64,000 bases of DNA from Rhea pennata. Its lineage: Eukaryota > Chordata > Aves > Rheiformes > Rheidae. Shown piece after piece: positions 31,701-42,515 of the stretch; the first letter of the stretch is position 1, and the number at the start of each line of letters is the position of its first letter. The position numbers and the translations under genes were made by a program. The stretch covers positions 210,025,876 through 210,089,875 of the forward strand of contig NC_084663.1 in assembly GCF_028389875.1 (NCBI RefSeq), in the 5' to 3' direction. The notes beneath the pieces are model-generated. The model did no database searches. It saw only the letters and a program-made list of their open reading frames with translations, and was not told the origin of the DNA.

Positions 31701-34700
31701 ACAAATGGACGTGAAGAGCACAGTGCAAACCCAGCGACCCCTGGAGCTGTTACAGGGAGACCCCAAAGCAGGGAGTGAAAGTGAGTACCTCTAGGGAGAC
31801 TTTTAGGAAAGACTCTCCATCCAAATAAGCTTTCCTACAACGGAAGGTGATGCTACAAACAGAAGGAAATGTACAGCAGATACCTCTATTGCTTCCATAA
31901 AATGCTCAGACGCAAGGGGCTCAGTTCTGGGTTTGCCTTCAACAGTCTTTTTGCTGGCCTCTTCCCTCCAGGAGCTTCTCTGAAGTTCAGGCAGCCTCCT
32001 GAAAAGACACAGCAGGAGGGGTTTCCGTGAGAGCAGGACAAGTGAGCACAAGCCACGCTGTTGCTGGAAATGGCAGCTCCTGGAGATAACAGGATGCTTC
32101 CTTCCCTCCAGGCAGTTACATGGAAGATCACTGGGTGGCAATTCAGAGAGCATGGGGACATCTCCTCCCTCTCAGGACATGCTGATAGAGCCTGAACATT
32201 GGTGTCATAGCACAAACACAGCAGGGTCATTTCAATCCAAACACCCTGAGAAAACGACCCTCAGTGCTGCAACAATTCCTTCCTGCCAGCTGCCCATGGG
32301 ACCTGATCAGCAGAAGGAGACTCCGGAGGAAAACGAAGCGGACCAAAGGGAAGCCTGTTGCACACAGGCTCTCCCACAGGAAAGTTGAATTCCGTGTGAC
32401 GCATGCTAACTATCTTTCAGAGTGCTCACGGGAGTCGTGTCCAAGGAAGCCTCTCCCTTGCACAAGTACAAAGGCCCAGGGTGCCCCGCCACCATCTCCA
32501 AGAGAGTCTCACCTAACTGTGGGCTCTCTTCTCTTGCTTTTCTCCCACAGTCCTTCCTTCAGATCGACTGCCCTTCTTCTCGCAGCACCATCGAGCACAA
32601 GAGCCGGAAGGACTCCTGTAAGCAGGAAACACCACCACCACTCTTGGAGCAACATCTTGGGGAGGATTTGAGGGAGAAGGACGTGCAGATATGCTCCACA
32701 CAGTCCTCAGAACAGCTCTCAGGAGTGCTCTCAGGAGTCAGCTCGGGCATTACCTTTTCTGTTAGTCTTCTCCGGAAAATAATCTTCTCCCTGCTGCTGC
32801 TGCTGCTGCTGCTCCTCCTCCTCGTCATCATCAATAGCTCTTTTCTGGAGGGATTTCACAAGTAATTCTCCACGTTCTGTCTTAAACTGCAACCTGGAAA
32901 GAGGAAGACAACACCAGTTTGCATGAAGGGCACCGCGGTCCCTTTGCCGCTTTGATGAACCAGCTCGTCTTGCCACAGAGCTAGCCTAGAAGTACTGTGG
33001 AGGCCCTTGTTTTCAAAAGCAGCACGTTCAACACCCTGGGGGGCTGCAGTAGGAAAGCAAGCGGCAGAGGAAGGGAGCCTGGAGCCTGCAGAGGCAGGAG
33101 GGGCTTCGCCTTTGCCAAGGCAGCACTTCTGTACACTTGGAGGCAGAGAAGCTGCTGTTTAGGGTACACGTTAGTCACTGAATTGGCTGGCCACGTAAAG
33201 AGCAAATATTGTTCCCTGCTACGTCAAGTGAAGACACTTCCCTTCCAAAGCGAGCAAGACCAAGAGCAAGCGCAGAGCGTGCCCGGAAATACAGTGATAT
33301 CCAGCAGGAGCCGAGAAGCTGCTCACTTCAGCAGGCAAGGGCTACAGAGCAGAGATACTCACTGGGGAAACAGGATGTCAGCTTCGGGAAGAGTGACCGG
33401 AACGTCGGGTGCTGCCTGGGGGATGACCCAATTCACCATCCTTTTCCTCTGCAACAGGGAAAGAGAGAGGCGAGATGACCCCGAGGCAAGCACTGTGTTG
33501 CTAACAAAGGCAGCAAACCTTTCAGCTGCTGAAAGAGGCAGCCGGCTTGACACAGCTCTCCGCCAGAGCGCTCGTTCCTTAGCTGAAGGCCCCTCCGTAC
33601 AAAGAGCAGACACGCTACGGCTAAGACCTCGTCCCGCCTCGTAATACTGCCAGGCTTTGGGCAAGGGTAAGAGTCAGAAGCCTCACCCAGGAGAAAATCT
33701 CTTGAATAATGCCTGGGGAAGTCAGCGGAGGCCAGCGCAGGCTAAGCCATTTTGGTAGCCTGTTTTCTGCCTCCCAGGCTTGGCCTGCCTGGGTTTGTCT
33801 GCACTCTTCTTGAGCTCAGAATGAATGGTTCAGATGGGCCTTTATCTCCAAAGTCTTCCCTGACTTTCAGCAGGCTGCGCCTGCAGCGTGAAGGAAGAGA
33901 CACAGGCCAACGGCCTCTCCTCCTTGGCGCAGCGTCCAGGAGCCGAGCGCCAAACATCCAATAGGGGCAGGTGGAGCAACGAGGGGTCCTGGTCAAGGAA
34001 ACCACGGTAGCAGCACAGGCAGCAGAAGGATTTGGGTGCAGCAGAGAGTGAAACTGCTGAGCTGCCCGTCACATAACTGCAGCCAGGCCAGAGGACAACC
34101 GCATTCAAAAAGCAGTGGGATCCCCAGGTGCCAAGGGGCACCAAGCCATGGATTCCCCGCAGGTGGGGAGGAAGGGTAATGGGAAGGATCACGGACAACT
34201 GGCCGGGTTCTCCTATTCCTTTCCCTGAGCATTCAGGGACAGGATGCTGGGCTGGACTGATCCTTGGGTTGACTCCGCACAGCTATTTCTCACGTTCTAC
34301 ATGTGGCCAAGGCAACTGACTACACGAGAAGAAATCTATGGAGCACCTGGCTGGGTATACCCAACGTCGAGGCCAAGTGGCCAGACAAGTCCTGGCTGGC
34401 CACTGGCCACCAGTTCAATAGGCCTCTGAGATTCAGTCTGCAGTCCTGTAAGTAGCCCTGCCAAAACAGTAAGACTTACGGTGGTAAGCACTTCCTTGAG
34501 GTATCCCAGCTCATCCACGCTGAAAGCAAACTCTTCGTAAAACCGCATTTTCACTTTCTTTCCCCTTATAGAAAGAACACCCACGTTCCGGAAAGAAAAA
34601 TCAACATTCAGTCCTTGCGACACGCAGCGAGAGAGGAACAGCAGAGTCTCTCTTATACAGTTCTTCACAGCTTCCCGCAGATATTTGGTCGCCAAGGCTA

Positions 34701-36918
34701 GCTTGCCATAGTCCAGAGAGACAACTGGCACAAAATCTGCGAAGCAACAGAAGAGGAGGGAAGTAACTCACACAGCAAAGACACAAGCTCCCTTCAAGGG
34801 TCAGCAGCTTTCAGGCGCCCGGGGCAATGCCTTGCCCCAGAGCGGCCTTGGGGAGTCCAGGAGCTGCGGTAAGGCCGTCCTAAGCGTGCCCGCACGCCCT
34901 GCACTCAACGTTGGAGGGACTTAGTAGGTCCTGGGGATGTTTCTGATTAAGAAGCAAAATGGCAGAGCTGCACAACCCCTTCCCCCCACCATTGTGTTAG
35001 TCGGAGCACCCCAAGGCCCCAGGAATTTCTCTGCAAACGTGGCAGCTGCCAGGGTGGGTAGCCCTGCACTGGTAGCCCTCTCCCGAGGCTGCCTACAGCT
35101 GATGTAGCCCCACTTTGAGCTAGCAGAGGCAGTAACAGCCACCCTGCGCTCTGCAGTTTGCCCTGACGGGTCAATAGTCCGGTGCTGCTTGGCAGCTGGA
35201 CCTGGTGAAGGAGCTCTCTTTGGAGCCAGCCTCCCTAGACAGTGTTATGAGGCACCCCACGCCTGTTGCAAAGGAAGACAAGATTTTCGGGCGTCTTCTT
35301 ACCAGCAATGTTTCGTCTAACGCAGTGCAGGCCGTGAAACTTCTCCACAGTGTGGGACAGTTCAAAGAGAGGCCTGTCGAGAGGCAGACGCTCCTCCTTT
35401 CCCACACGCAGCTCTTGCCTAAGAACACCGAATGTGCCCAGTCCGGTCACGTGGATACCCTAGAGGCAGAAGGGAAACAAGGCACAAGGGTAAGAATCTG
35501 AGGCAGGAAAGCTAAAGCAGGCCGCAGAAGAGCACAGTTACTGGGGCATTTCAGCAAGCTTTCCCAGGTTTTTGTTCTCCCTCCCTCTTCCCCCAAAAGA
35601 CTTGCTGAAGGTCACAGTGGCACAAGCACCCTGCAGGCAGAGGAGCTGCGAGGGGCTTCCAACAGCTGTGATACGTCCTGGAAAAAGGCTCGGGTTCTTT
35701 GCGAGGTCTTTCCCCCCAGGCAGTGGGGAACAGAGAAGCCTGAGACAGCACGGACCACTGGAACCTTCCAGAGCCGGACTTGGCTTTGTCCTGCACTTTC
35801 TCTGCTTACAGGGACTCTGATCTGTGGCACCCCCCTAAACTGCATTTCGGAGTAGAAGACGACGGCCCGGAAGGAAAAGGGGGAGAAGAGTAATTGCACT
35901 TAGCGGCATTGGTGAGGGAGGGAGGTGAGGCTAGCAGGAGGCTCAGGGTGCGAGGGGAGAAAGAAGGCACAAAGGTCACCTTTTTCTGGGACAACGCTTG
36001 CCGAATGGCAAAGGACACGTGATCCCAAATTTCCACGACCTCTGCAGAGCAAGTGAAAGACACGGCATGCGCTAAGTCAGCAAGCTCTCACAACCACTCA
36101 AGCACGTTTCTAACCAGCACGGTCCCTGATGATGGTGCCATCCAACGCCCGCCCCTGCTCCTCAGAGTAAACCCACCCCAGACAGGAGCTGCACGCCTGA
36201 GCTTTTCACTCATTTAAGACCTCCGGCCTTATTCGAACCCCAGGGGAAGTCTGGCACTGAAGCCGATACTGCAAGTGGTTCGCACACACGGACACAGACA
36301 CAGCTCTGCTGCCACTGGGCACTTAAAAGGAGACGGTGTCTCGGAGTTTGATATCTGGGCCAGCAATGTGGAAGTACAAGATGACTCCGGAAACTTGGCA
36401 GCCAGTTTCCATCAAAGCTAGAGGCCCACCCCTGCAGCCATGGAGGCTTTGGAATCCGGAGGCTTCTCACATGCCATGGCCACTTGGGCCCCCATTTGAT
36501 CCCTGGAGAGACAGACTCTAGGCTTCCAGCCGAGCAGCTCCAACTCTTTTAACTAAGCAGGAGCCTGGCTTGGCCGGTCCCCACTTTGGAGCAAGCCGGC
36601 ACTCTGCAGACCCAGCAGCTTCTAAGTCGGCAAGAAGTCAGTGGCAGAGCTTAGACAAGAACCGAGGCACGGTGACTGCCCGTCGTGTTGCCTCCCTCAG
36701 AACAACTGGTCAGGTCTCATGTTGTAGCCCCCAGCCAACCATTCAGTCCCTGCGCCAAGGATGAGACAGCCATTCCCACGGTTAAGTCTTGTGAGAAGAG
36801 CACTCATGAAATAGCTCCTGAGGGCCTCACCTCCGGTCGTGTGGGTCATGAGTGCTGGAAACAAGTATCTCTCAGGCCCCGTGAGGGCACCTTGCATGGG
36901 CCATAAAAAGAAAGGCAT
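28426..36918 (-). CDS. CCDC81-like protein with two HU-type domains (16 exons, apparently intact)
   Basis: Identified as a relative of CCDC81, a centrosome-associated protein with two N-terminal HU (bacterial histone-like) domains and a coiled-coil tail. Exons on the minus strand: 36918-36831, 36041-35980, 35459-35303, 34736-34480, 33448-33363, 32893-32754, 32615-32513, 31998-31884, 31454-31317, 30801-30694, 30516-30457 (or donor at 30493, or skipped), 30068-29983, 29819-29631, 29291-29267, 29037-28910, 28522-28426. All have AG/GT borders, compatible phases and no stops: about 592-612 aa against 652 in human CCDC81. HU domain 1 (residues ~10-100) shows TGLGTFGVLRQELRVG; HU domain 2 (~103-188) shows ETLLFLSRC and GVLSIRGKKVKMRFYEEF. 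Exon 6 has an acidic DDDEEEE run followed by seven Gln. The start ATG has A at -3. Exons 1-4 are certain by homology; exons 5-16 rest on splice and phase logic. Confidence 0.82.
30940..31020 (-). other. Possible optional 81-nt cassette exon of the CCDC81-like gene
   Basis: A stop-free 27-codon stretch in phase 0 lies between a good acceptor (CTACAACTGCAG) and a weak donor (CAG|GTTGAG). It would insert in frame between exons 9 and 10. There is no homology support. Confidence 0.25.
32775..32820 (-). repeat. GAG/CAG trinucleotide run in coding exon 6
   Basis: The coding strand reads GAT GAT GAC then GAG repeats then seven CAG codons, giving an acidic tract and poly-Gln. It is an in-frame microsatellite inside the CCDC81-like exon at 32,754-32,893 and is likely length-polymorphic. 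Confidence 0.85.
34085..34425. repeat. Intron block shared in inverted orientation with 62970-63380
   Basis: This intron-4 sequence of the CCDC81-like gene is the reverse complement of 62,970-63,380, at roughly 80-85% identity. Recognisable parts are AGGACAGGATGCTGGGCTGG and CCATGGCTTGGTGCCCCTTG on the opposite strands. Together with the exon matches it shows that the two loci are paralogous genomic copies. An interspersed repeat present in both loci is the alternative. Confidence 0.8.
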
Positions 36919-36939
36919 GGTTGCTATGCCCTGACTCTA

Positions 36940-37475
36940 ACCAAACACTAGGTTAGTAGCTGGACCTGGAAGGTCAGAGAGATTTCTCTCTCTTGGCCTC
37001 TTGGCCACACCTCCTCCACAACCGCCTCTACGCTGGACAAATCGGCCCTCCAGCACTACTCCACCGCCTCCTTTCTCCTTCCCACTGCAAAGCAGCTCCG
37101 CAGGAGAAAAGCAGCTGCAGGAGCACCAGCCAGCACCTGGCACCTCCCAGCAGCGTTCAGGCAGGCGAGGGGAGCAGGGCTGGGCCGTGACTGGTGTCAC
37201 TAGGTCACAGCTGACACCACTGTTACCCCACTCCTCTGTCACAGGAGGGGCTGGCTGCAGCCTTCCCACCACCACCAGGAGCCCCAGCCAGGCTGTGTCT
37301 TCAGCTGGCCAGGGGAGCTGCCCTGGGCTCCCATCTGGGCAGCTGCCTCCTCCCTGAGGAGGTCCCTGGGCCAAGGAGAACCGCAGCCTGCTGTCACTGG
37401 GCCGAGGCTCACTACCGAGCGCCTGGAGACTGAGCCAAGGGCAGGAGACTTTGCTGCAGCTTCTGGGAGTGGAGG
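36940..37475. repeat. 5' flank of CCDC81-like gene, shared in inverted orientation with 61087-61529
   Basis: G+C-rich sequence directly upstream of the CCDC81-like start codon. It aligns with the reverse complement of 61,087-61,529: GCACCTCCCAGCAG, GGGGAGCAGGGCTGGGC and GAGCTGCCC stretches are common to both. It probably contains the promoter and 5' UTR. The 180-codon minus frame across it is not supported as coding, because the homologous region lacks it. Confidence 0.75.
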
Positions 37476-37479
37476 ACAC

Positions 37480-39265
37480 AGTTGATCTCCCCGCTGGATG
37501 CGTTACTACACAGGATGGCTTATAGGCTCAGGGAAGGAGCTCTCGACTGCAATTTGATGTTTCCCTCCTCAGAGCTCAAACAAAGATCACAGGCTGCTGA
37601 ATGAGCAGAAAGGCTTCCTTCCCCCACAGCAGCAGTGACTTCCTTCCAGCACAGTCAGCTCCAAAGGTGCTTAGGCAAATCCCTCATGAACATCCACTTC
37701 CAAGGGTCTCCAGTGAGTGAGAGAGCTAAAGAGCACAGCAGAACATTCATTTCTGAACTATAATACTTTTACGCAAGAAAGCTCTCATGGAACGGATGCA
37801 TTTTAGTTTTCATTGCAAACCAGTTGCTTTGTACAGGTAGCACATGAAGCCTTGTTGCGGGCGAGCCGGCAACTCCAACTGGCTCGTACGTGCTTCCTCT
37901 CATGGGGCTTCAGAGCAGCTGCTGCTGCAGGAACCCAGACCAGTGGATGAGGCACACAGAGGACAGGCACGCAATCCATTCTGAGGAATTATGACCCTCC
38001 CGGGTTCCCCATCAGTTACTCCAGAGCATTTCAAGAGCGCCAGGCCCTCTACTCTCTTGGGGGTTAAACAATACTCCAGAAAGGACACCTTCCCTTCTCT
38101 CTCCTCTGTGCTATGGTGGGGCACCGAAACAATGATGTCACGAAGAAATAACTTCTCCTGCTTTTTCTCTCACCTCTAACCTCCTAGGGGGCTGCCCCAG
38201 AATTGCAGAGAAAAACAGAGTACTGGGCGTGGCATTCCTACTTTCTGCATCAAGCCACACTCTTTCAACAGTCCTCCCAGAATGTTCATCTTAAGCAAGC
38301 CTGCTCCACGGGCAAAGACAGAGGCCACATGTGGAACCACCACACAAATGTATTTGCCACCCACCTACCAACAGATGGAGACAGGTGCTACACAAGAAAG
38401 AGGAACATGGTGACTGCTGAGGCTCAGCCTAATTGTCATTTGCTTGGAAATGAAAGTGGGTACAACAATGTTGCGCAAATGTATCTCCTAAAAGGATGAT
38501 AAGGTGGGCCCTGGGCTTAGGAAAGGTAGCACTGCCGCGACTACAGGCCTCATCTCTTCCTTAAGGCTACTGCTCACCTCAGCTTTTTCTAGGCAGACAT
38601 GAGATTAGGGCTCTATCACCTCAAGGTACGAGAGGGTGGGTGTGTGCCTGGTGGTTTTGAGGGATCTGCAGAGCATGCAGGAGTGAGCAGCTGATCTTGC
38701 AGAAGTCACCAGAGGTACCCCCTTGCCCTGATAGATGCATACTCCATCTGAACAACGGACTGAGGAAACTGAGTTTCCCAGCTTTTATTTAGCCACCTCT
38801 TGGATTCATCTGAGTGCCTCAGCATTGGCTCCTAAAACTCTAATCACCACTGCAAAGTGTCATTTACGTTGTCCCAGGTCAGAACACATCGCCCTAGTTC
38901 AACAAGGCACCTGCAGTGCGACACTCCTACCTCTTTGCTCAGATTCTTCATTTAAGCCTTTACACCATGGAAGTGTCGCAAAGGGATTCTTACACGTGCA
39001 ACTGTCACCATTCAGACACCCAAGATGCAGGTCACGGTGCTGTAGCGAGTGTGATCCTTCACACTCACGAGCATTATGGCACTCATCCTGTAGAGGAGCT
39101 GACAGTTGGATCTGGACACACCTCTGCCTGAGGCAAGAGGGAGGTGCCTTTGCTGGAAAAGCCGACTGCCTTCAAGGCAGAAGTCACGCTTCTCAACTTC
39201 TTCTCCAAACCCGCTGATGTTTGAACCTGACAAGCACTTTCCTGGAACTCAGCTGTAGCGTGAAT
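37480..39265. other. Unassigned sequence between the CCDC81-like gene and block B
   Basis: About 1.8 kb without a recognised gene or transposon. A 160-codon plus frame at 38,735-39,217 has no recognisable domain and is probably chance. Confidence 0.45.
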
Positions 39266-39267
39266 AT

Positions 39268-41895
39268 CACCGAATCGCAGAATGGTTTGAGGTTGGAAGG
39301 GACTGCTGGAGAGCATCCAGTCCAGCCCCCCTGCTACAGCTGGGCACCGAGAGCATGTTGACCGGGACTGTGTCCAGATGGCTTTTGAGTAACTCCAAGG
39401 TGGAGACTCCACAAACACTCTGGGCTACCTGTTCCAGTGCTCAGCCACCCTCACAGTAAAGCAGCTTTCCTTTTGTTCAGGTGGAACTTCCTGTGTTTCA
39501 GTCTGTGCCCATTGCCTCTCATCCGACCGGTGGGCACCACTGAGAAGAGTCTGGCCCGATCCCCTTGACACCCCTGCCCATGCCAGATATTTATACAGGT
39601 CGACAAGATCTGACCTCAGCCTTCTCTTCTGCAGGCTGAAGAGGCCCAGCTCTCACAGCCTGTCCTCGTAGGAGAGATGCTCCAGCCCCTGATCATCCTG
39701 GCAGCCCTTTGCTGCACTCGCTCCCATAGCCCCATGTCTCTCGTACTTTGGGGAGCCCAGAACTGCACACAGGATTCCGGATGTGGCCTCCCCAGCGCTG
39801 AGCAGAAGGGGAGGATCACTTCCCCTGACCTGCTGGCAATGCTCTTCCTAAGGTAACCCAGGGTATCACGGGCCTTCTTGGCCATAAAGGCACATTGCTG
39901 GCTCATGGTCAGCTTGTTGTCCACCAGGACTCCCGGTCCTTCTCTGCAGAGCTGCTCTCCCACAGGCCAGCCCCCAGCCTGTACTGCTGCACGGCGTTAT
40001 TCCTCCCTCGGCACTTCCCTGTATTCAACTGCATGAGATTCCCCTCTGCCCATCTCTCCAGCCCTCCAGTGTATCAGCGACTCCTCCCCGTTTGGTGTCA
40101 TCAGCAAACTTGCTGAGCGGGCACTCTGTCCCTTCGTCCAGGTCATGGACGGACGGGACATGAGGTAACAGGCACAAACCAAAATACAGGAACTTCTACC
40201 TGAATATAAGGAAGAACCTGTTTAGTGTGAAGTGAGAGAGCACTGGAACAGGTTGCCCAGAGAGACTGGGAGTCTTCTTCTCTGGAGGGAATCAAAACCC
40301 GCCTGAACATGATCCTGCCTAATGTGCTCTAGGCGACCCTGCTTGAGCAGGGGGCTTCAACTAGATTACCCCCAGAGGTCCCTTCCAACCTCAACCATTC
40401 TGTGATTCTGTGATGGACAAGCTGAACATGACTGGACCCAGACTTGACCCCGGGAGGACACTGCTGGCAGCAGGCCTCCAACAAGATTTTGACCCACTCA
40501 TCACTACCCTCGGAGCTCTGCCATTCAGCCAGTTCTCATCCCACCTCACTGCCTGCTCCTCTAAACCCATACTTTCTCTGCTTGCCTAAGACAATGTTAT
40601 GAGAGACACTGTCAAAAGCCTCACTGAAGTCCACGTACGCAATACCCACTATTCTCCCTTCATCTATACAGCCACTCATTCCATCACAGACGGTGAGCAC
40701 GTTGGCTAAATGTGACATCCCCCTTGTGAGTCCATGCTGACCACTGATCGCCTTCTTCTCCTTTTCATGCTTAGAGATGGCCTCCAGGATGAGCTGCTCC
40801 ATCTCCTTTCTAGGGATGGAGGTGAAGCTGACTGGCCTGTAGTTCCCGAGTCCTCCCTCTTGCCCTGCCTCAAGACTGGAGTGAAACTGGCTTTCCTCCA
40901 GTCCTCGGGCACCTCTCCTGATCACTAGGACCTTTCAAAGAAGACGGAGAGGGGACTTCCAATGATGTCCGCCAGCTCCCTCAGCACTTACAGGTGCATC
41001 CCACCAGGGCCCATAGACTTGCGGACGTCCCATTTGCTTGAGAGATCCCTAAGCCGATGCTCCTCCCCCAAGGGAAAGTCTGCCTTTCTCCAGACTTTCT
41101 CCCTCCTCTCCAGGCCCTGGCATTCCGGAGGGCTGCTCTTAGCAGCACAGACTGAGGCCTAAAGAAGGCAGTGAGGACCTCTGCCTTTTCGGGAGCCTTT
41201 GTCACCTGGGCCCTTTCCCCATGCAGCAGCAGCCCCACAGTTCCCTCAGTCTTCCTTTTGTTACTGATGCATTTAAAGGAATCCTTTGTGTTGTCCTTGA
41301 CATCCCTCACCAGCTGAAACTCCAAATGGGCCTTGGCCTTCCGAGCCTCAGCCCCGCATAATTGGAGAAGATCCCTGTATTCCTCCCAGGTTGTCTCTCC
41401 CTGCTTCCACACTCTGTACACTGTACGCTTCTGTTTGAGTTTTAGCAAGAACTCCTTGTTCATCCACGCAGGTCTCCTGCCCCCTTTGCTTGACTTCTTC
41501 CTCACTGGGAAAGATGATCCTTGAGTATCAGCCAGGCTTCTTGGACTCCATTTGCTTTTACAGCCCTGTCCCATGCAATTCTTCCCAGCAGGTCCCTGAA
41601 GAGCCCAAGGCCTGCTCTCCTCAACTGCACCGTTGTGATGGTGCTTTGTGCCCTAGTCCCTCCTCGCAGGACCCTCAACTCCACCATCTCATGGCCACTG
41701 CAGCCAAGGTTGCCCCCAACCTTCATGTCTCCAGCCAGACCCTCCTCCTTCCTAAGGATGAGGTCCAGCAGAGACCCTCCCTTCTGTGCCCTGTCTCAGG
41801 AAGTTATCATCGAGGCCCTCCAGGAACCTCTGGGATTGGCTGGGCCTCGCCATGTTGTCCCTCCAGCAGATACCACGCTTGTTAAAACCGGCAAT
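39268..41895 (-). mobile_element. CR1 LINE of block B, longest copy in the window, with a nested CR1
   Basis: Minus-oriented CR1 running from its 3' end at 39,268 (TCACCGAATCGCAGAATGG) to the endonuclease domain at about 41,895. It shows the C-terminal RT (39,616-39,963), RT core (VDFSEAFDSVSHNIV, 40,536-40,925), linker plus endonuclease end (MNKEFLLKLKQKRTVYRVWK to SNKRKTEGTVG, 40,981-41,574) and KVGGNLGCSGHEMVELRVL. It is 5'-truncated, with frameshifts between blocks, and a second CR1 is inserted at 40,170-40,413. Confidence 0.94.
40170..40413 (+). mobile_element. CR1 3' end nested in opposite orientation inside the block B CR1
   Basis: It starts at CAGGAACTTCTACCTGAATA and ends with ACCATTCTGTGATTCTGTGA, the CR1 3' terminus with two octamer repeats. 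The host CR1 resumes immediately after. It is absent from the CR1 at 17.9-19.7 kb, so it is younger than the host element. Confidence 0.9.
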
Positions 41896-41950
41896 GTGGG
41901 CAAGTCACACACCGCAAAGGTGGTGGTGATTTTCTCCACGGATCTCGTAT

Positions 41951-42003
41951 TTATTTCTCAGAAAGCTCCCTTTCCTGACTTTTCTGCCAGAGACATCCAC
42001 TGG
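41951..42003 (+). pseudogene. Fragment resembling EED exon 8980-9085, block B copy
   Basis: 46 of 53 bases match EED from TTATTTCTCAGAAA to CCAGAGACAT by direct count. It includes the four bases missing from the block A copy, so this is the more complete version. It has the same orientation as EED and is cut off after about half of the exon. Confidence 0.65.
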
Positions 42004-42164
42004 AGCAGCGCTGGCTCCACCACTTCAAGCTCCCAGGCCTGTGCCTGCTCCACATTAAGGCCCCCTGAGGATTTCATCCTGGTTCAGAGCTCACCCAGAC
42101 ACCCAGAGCCTCTCCCTTCGCCAGGGGGAGCTCCCATGAAGCACAGCAGCTACTGAGCTGTCCC

Positions 42165-42515
42165 CGACACCCCTCGCGCGGGATGCCCGCGAAGGGAAGG
42201 CTGCGCCGCCCCAACGCGGCCGCCGCCGCCGCCCCCGCGGAAGCCTCGCGCAGCGCCGCCGCGCAACTGCAGCTCCCAGGGTGCACCGCGCGGCCGAGGG
42301 GCGCGGCCGCCTGCGCGGCGCCGCGCGGGGCCTCACGGGAGATGCAGTTCGCTGCCGCGCCCGCCCCGCGCCCGGCGCCCAGGGCGCGCGGCAGAGGCGG
42401 CGCGGCCCCAGCGGCCCCAACGGCCGCAACGGCCGCAACGGCCGTTTCCCCGCGGCTCGAGCGCCGCGTCCTCTCGCCGCGCCGCTGCTCTGCCCCTGGG
42501 CAGCCCACCGTGATT
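42165..42515. promoter_or_regulatory. CpG island with two opposed ZNF143/THAP11-like sites, block B
   Basis: Same island as in block A, with sites at about 42,265-42,288 (+) and 42,335-42,350 (-). The CGGCCGCAA-type units are fewer here. CpGs are well preserved in both blocks, suggesting the islands stay unmethylated or are very young copies. It lies about 5.3 kb upstream of the CCDC81-like start codon on that gene's strand, so it could act as a distal promoter for it; no connecting exon was seen. Confidence 0.6.

Noticed and set aside
32561..32616. Plus-strand exon-like stretch (CCCACAG ... CTGTAAGC)
   Set aside because: It overlaps, on the opposite strand, exon 7 of the CCDC81-like gene, which is supported by phase on both sides. 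The plus-strand borders are the coincidental reverse of that exon.
33691..33716. Possible 26-nt exon between exons 4 and 5 of the CCDC81-like gene
   Set aside because: It has acceptable splice sites, but including it shifts exon 5 into a frame with a stop, whereas exon 4 to exon 5 joins cleanly in phase 0.
36937..37479. 180-codon minus-strand open frame (Pro/Gly/Ser-rich)
   Set aside because: It lies in the G+C-rich 5' flank of the CCDC81-like gene. The homologous flank at 61,087-61,529 does not preserve the frame, and the composition explains the absence of stops.
38735..39217. 160-codon plus-strand frame
   Set aside because: No recognisable domain or splice context and ordinary composition. 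It is not far beyond chance for G+C-moderate DNA.
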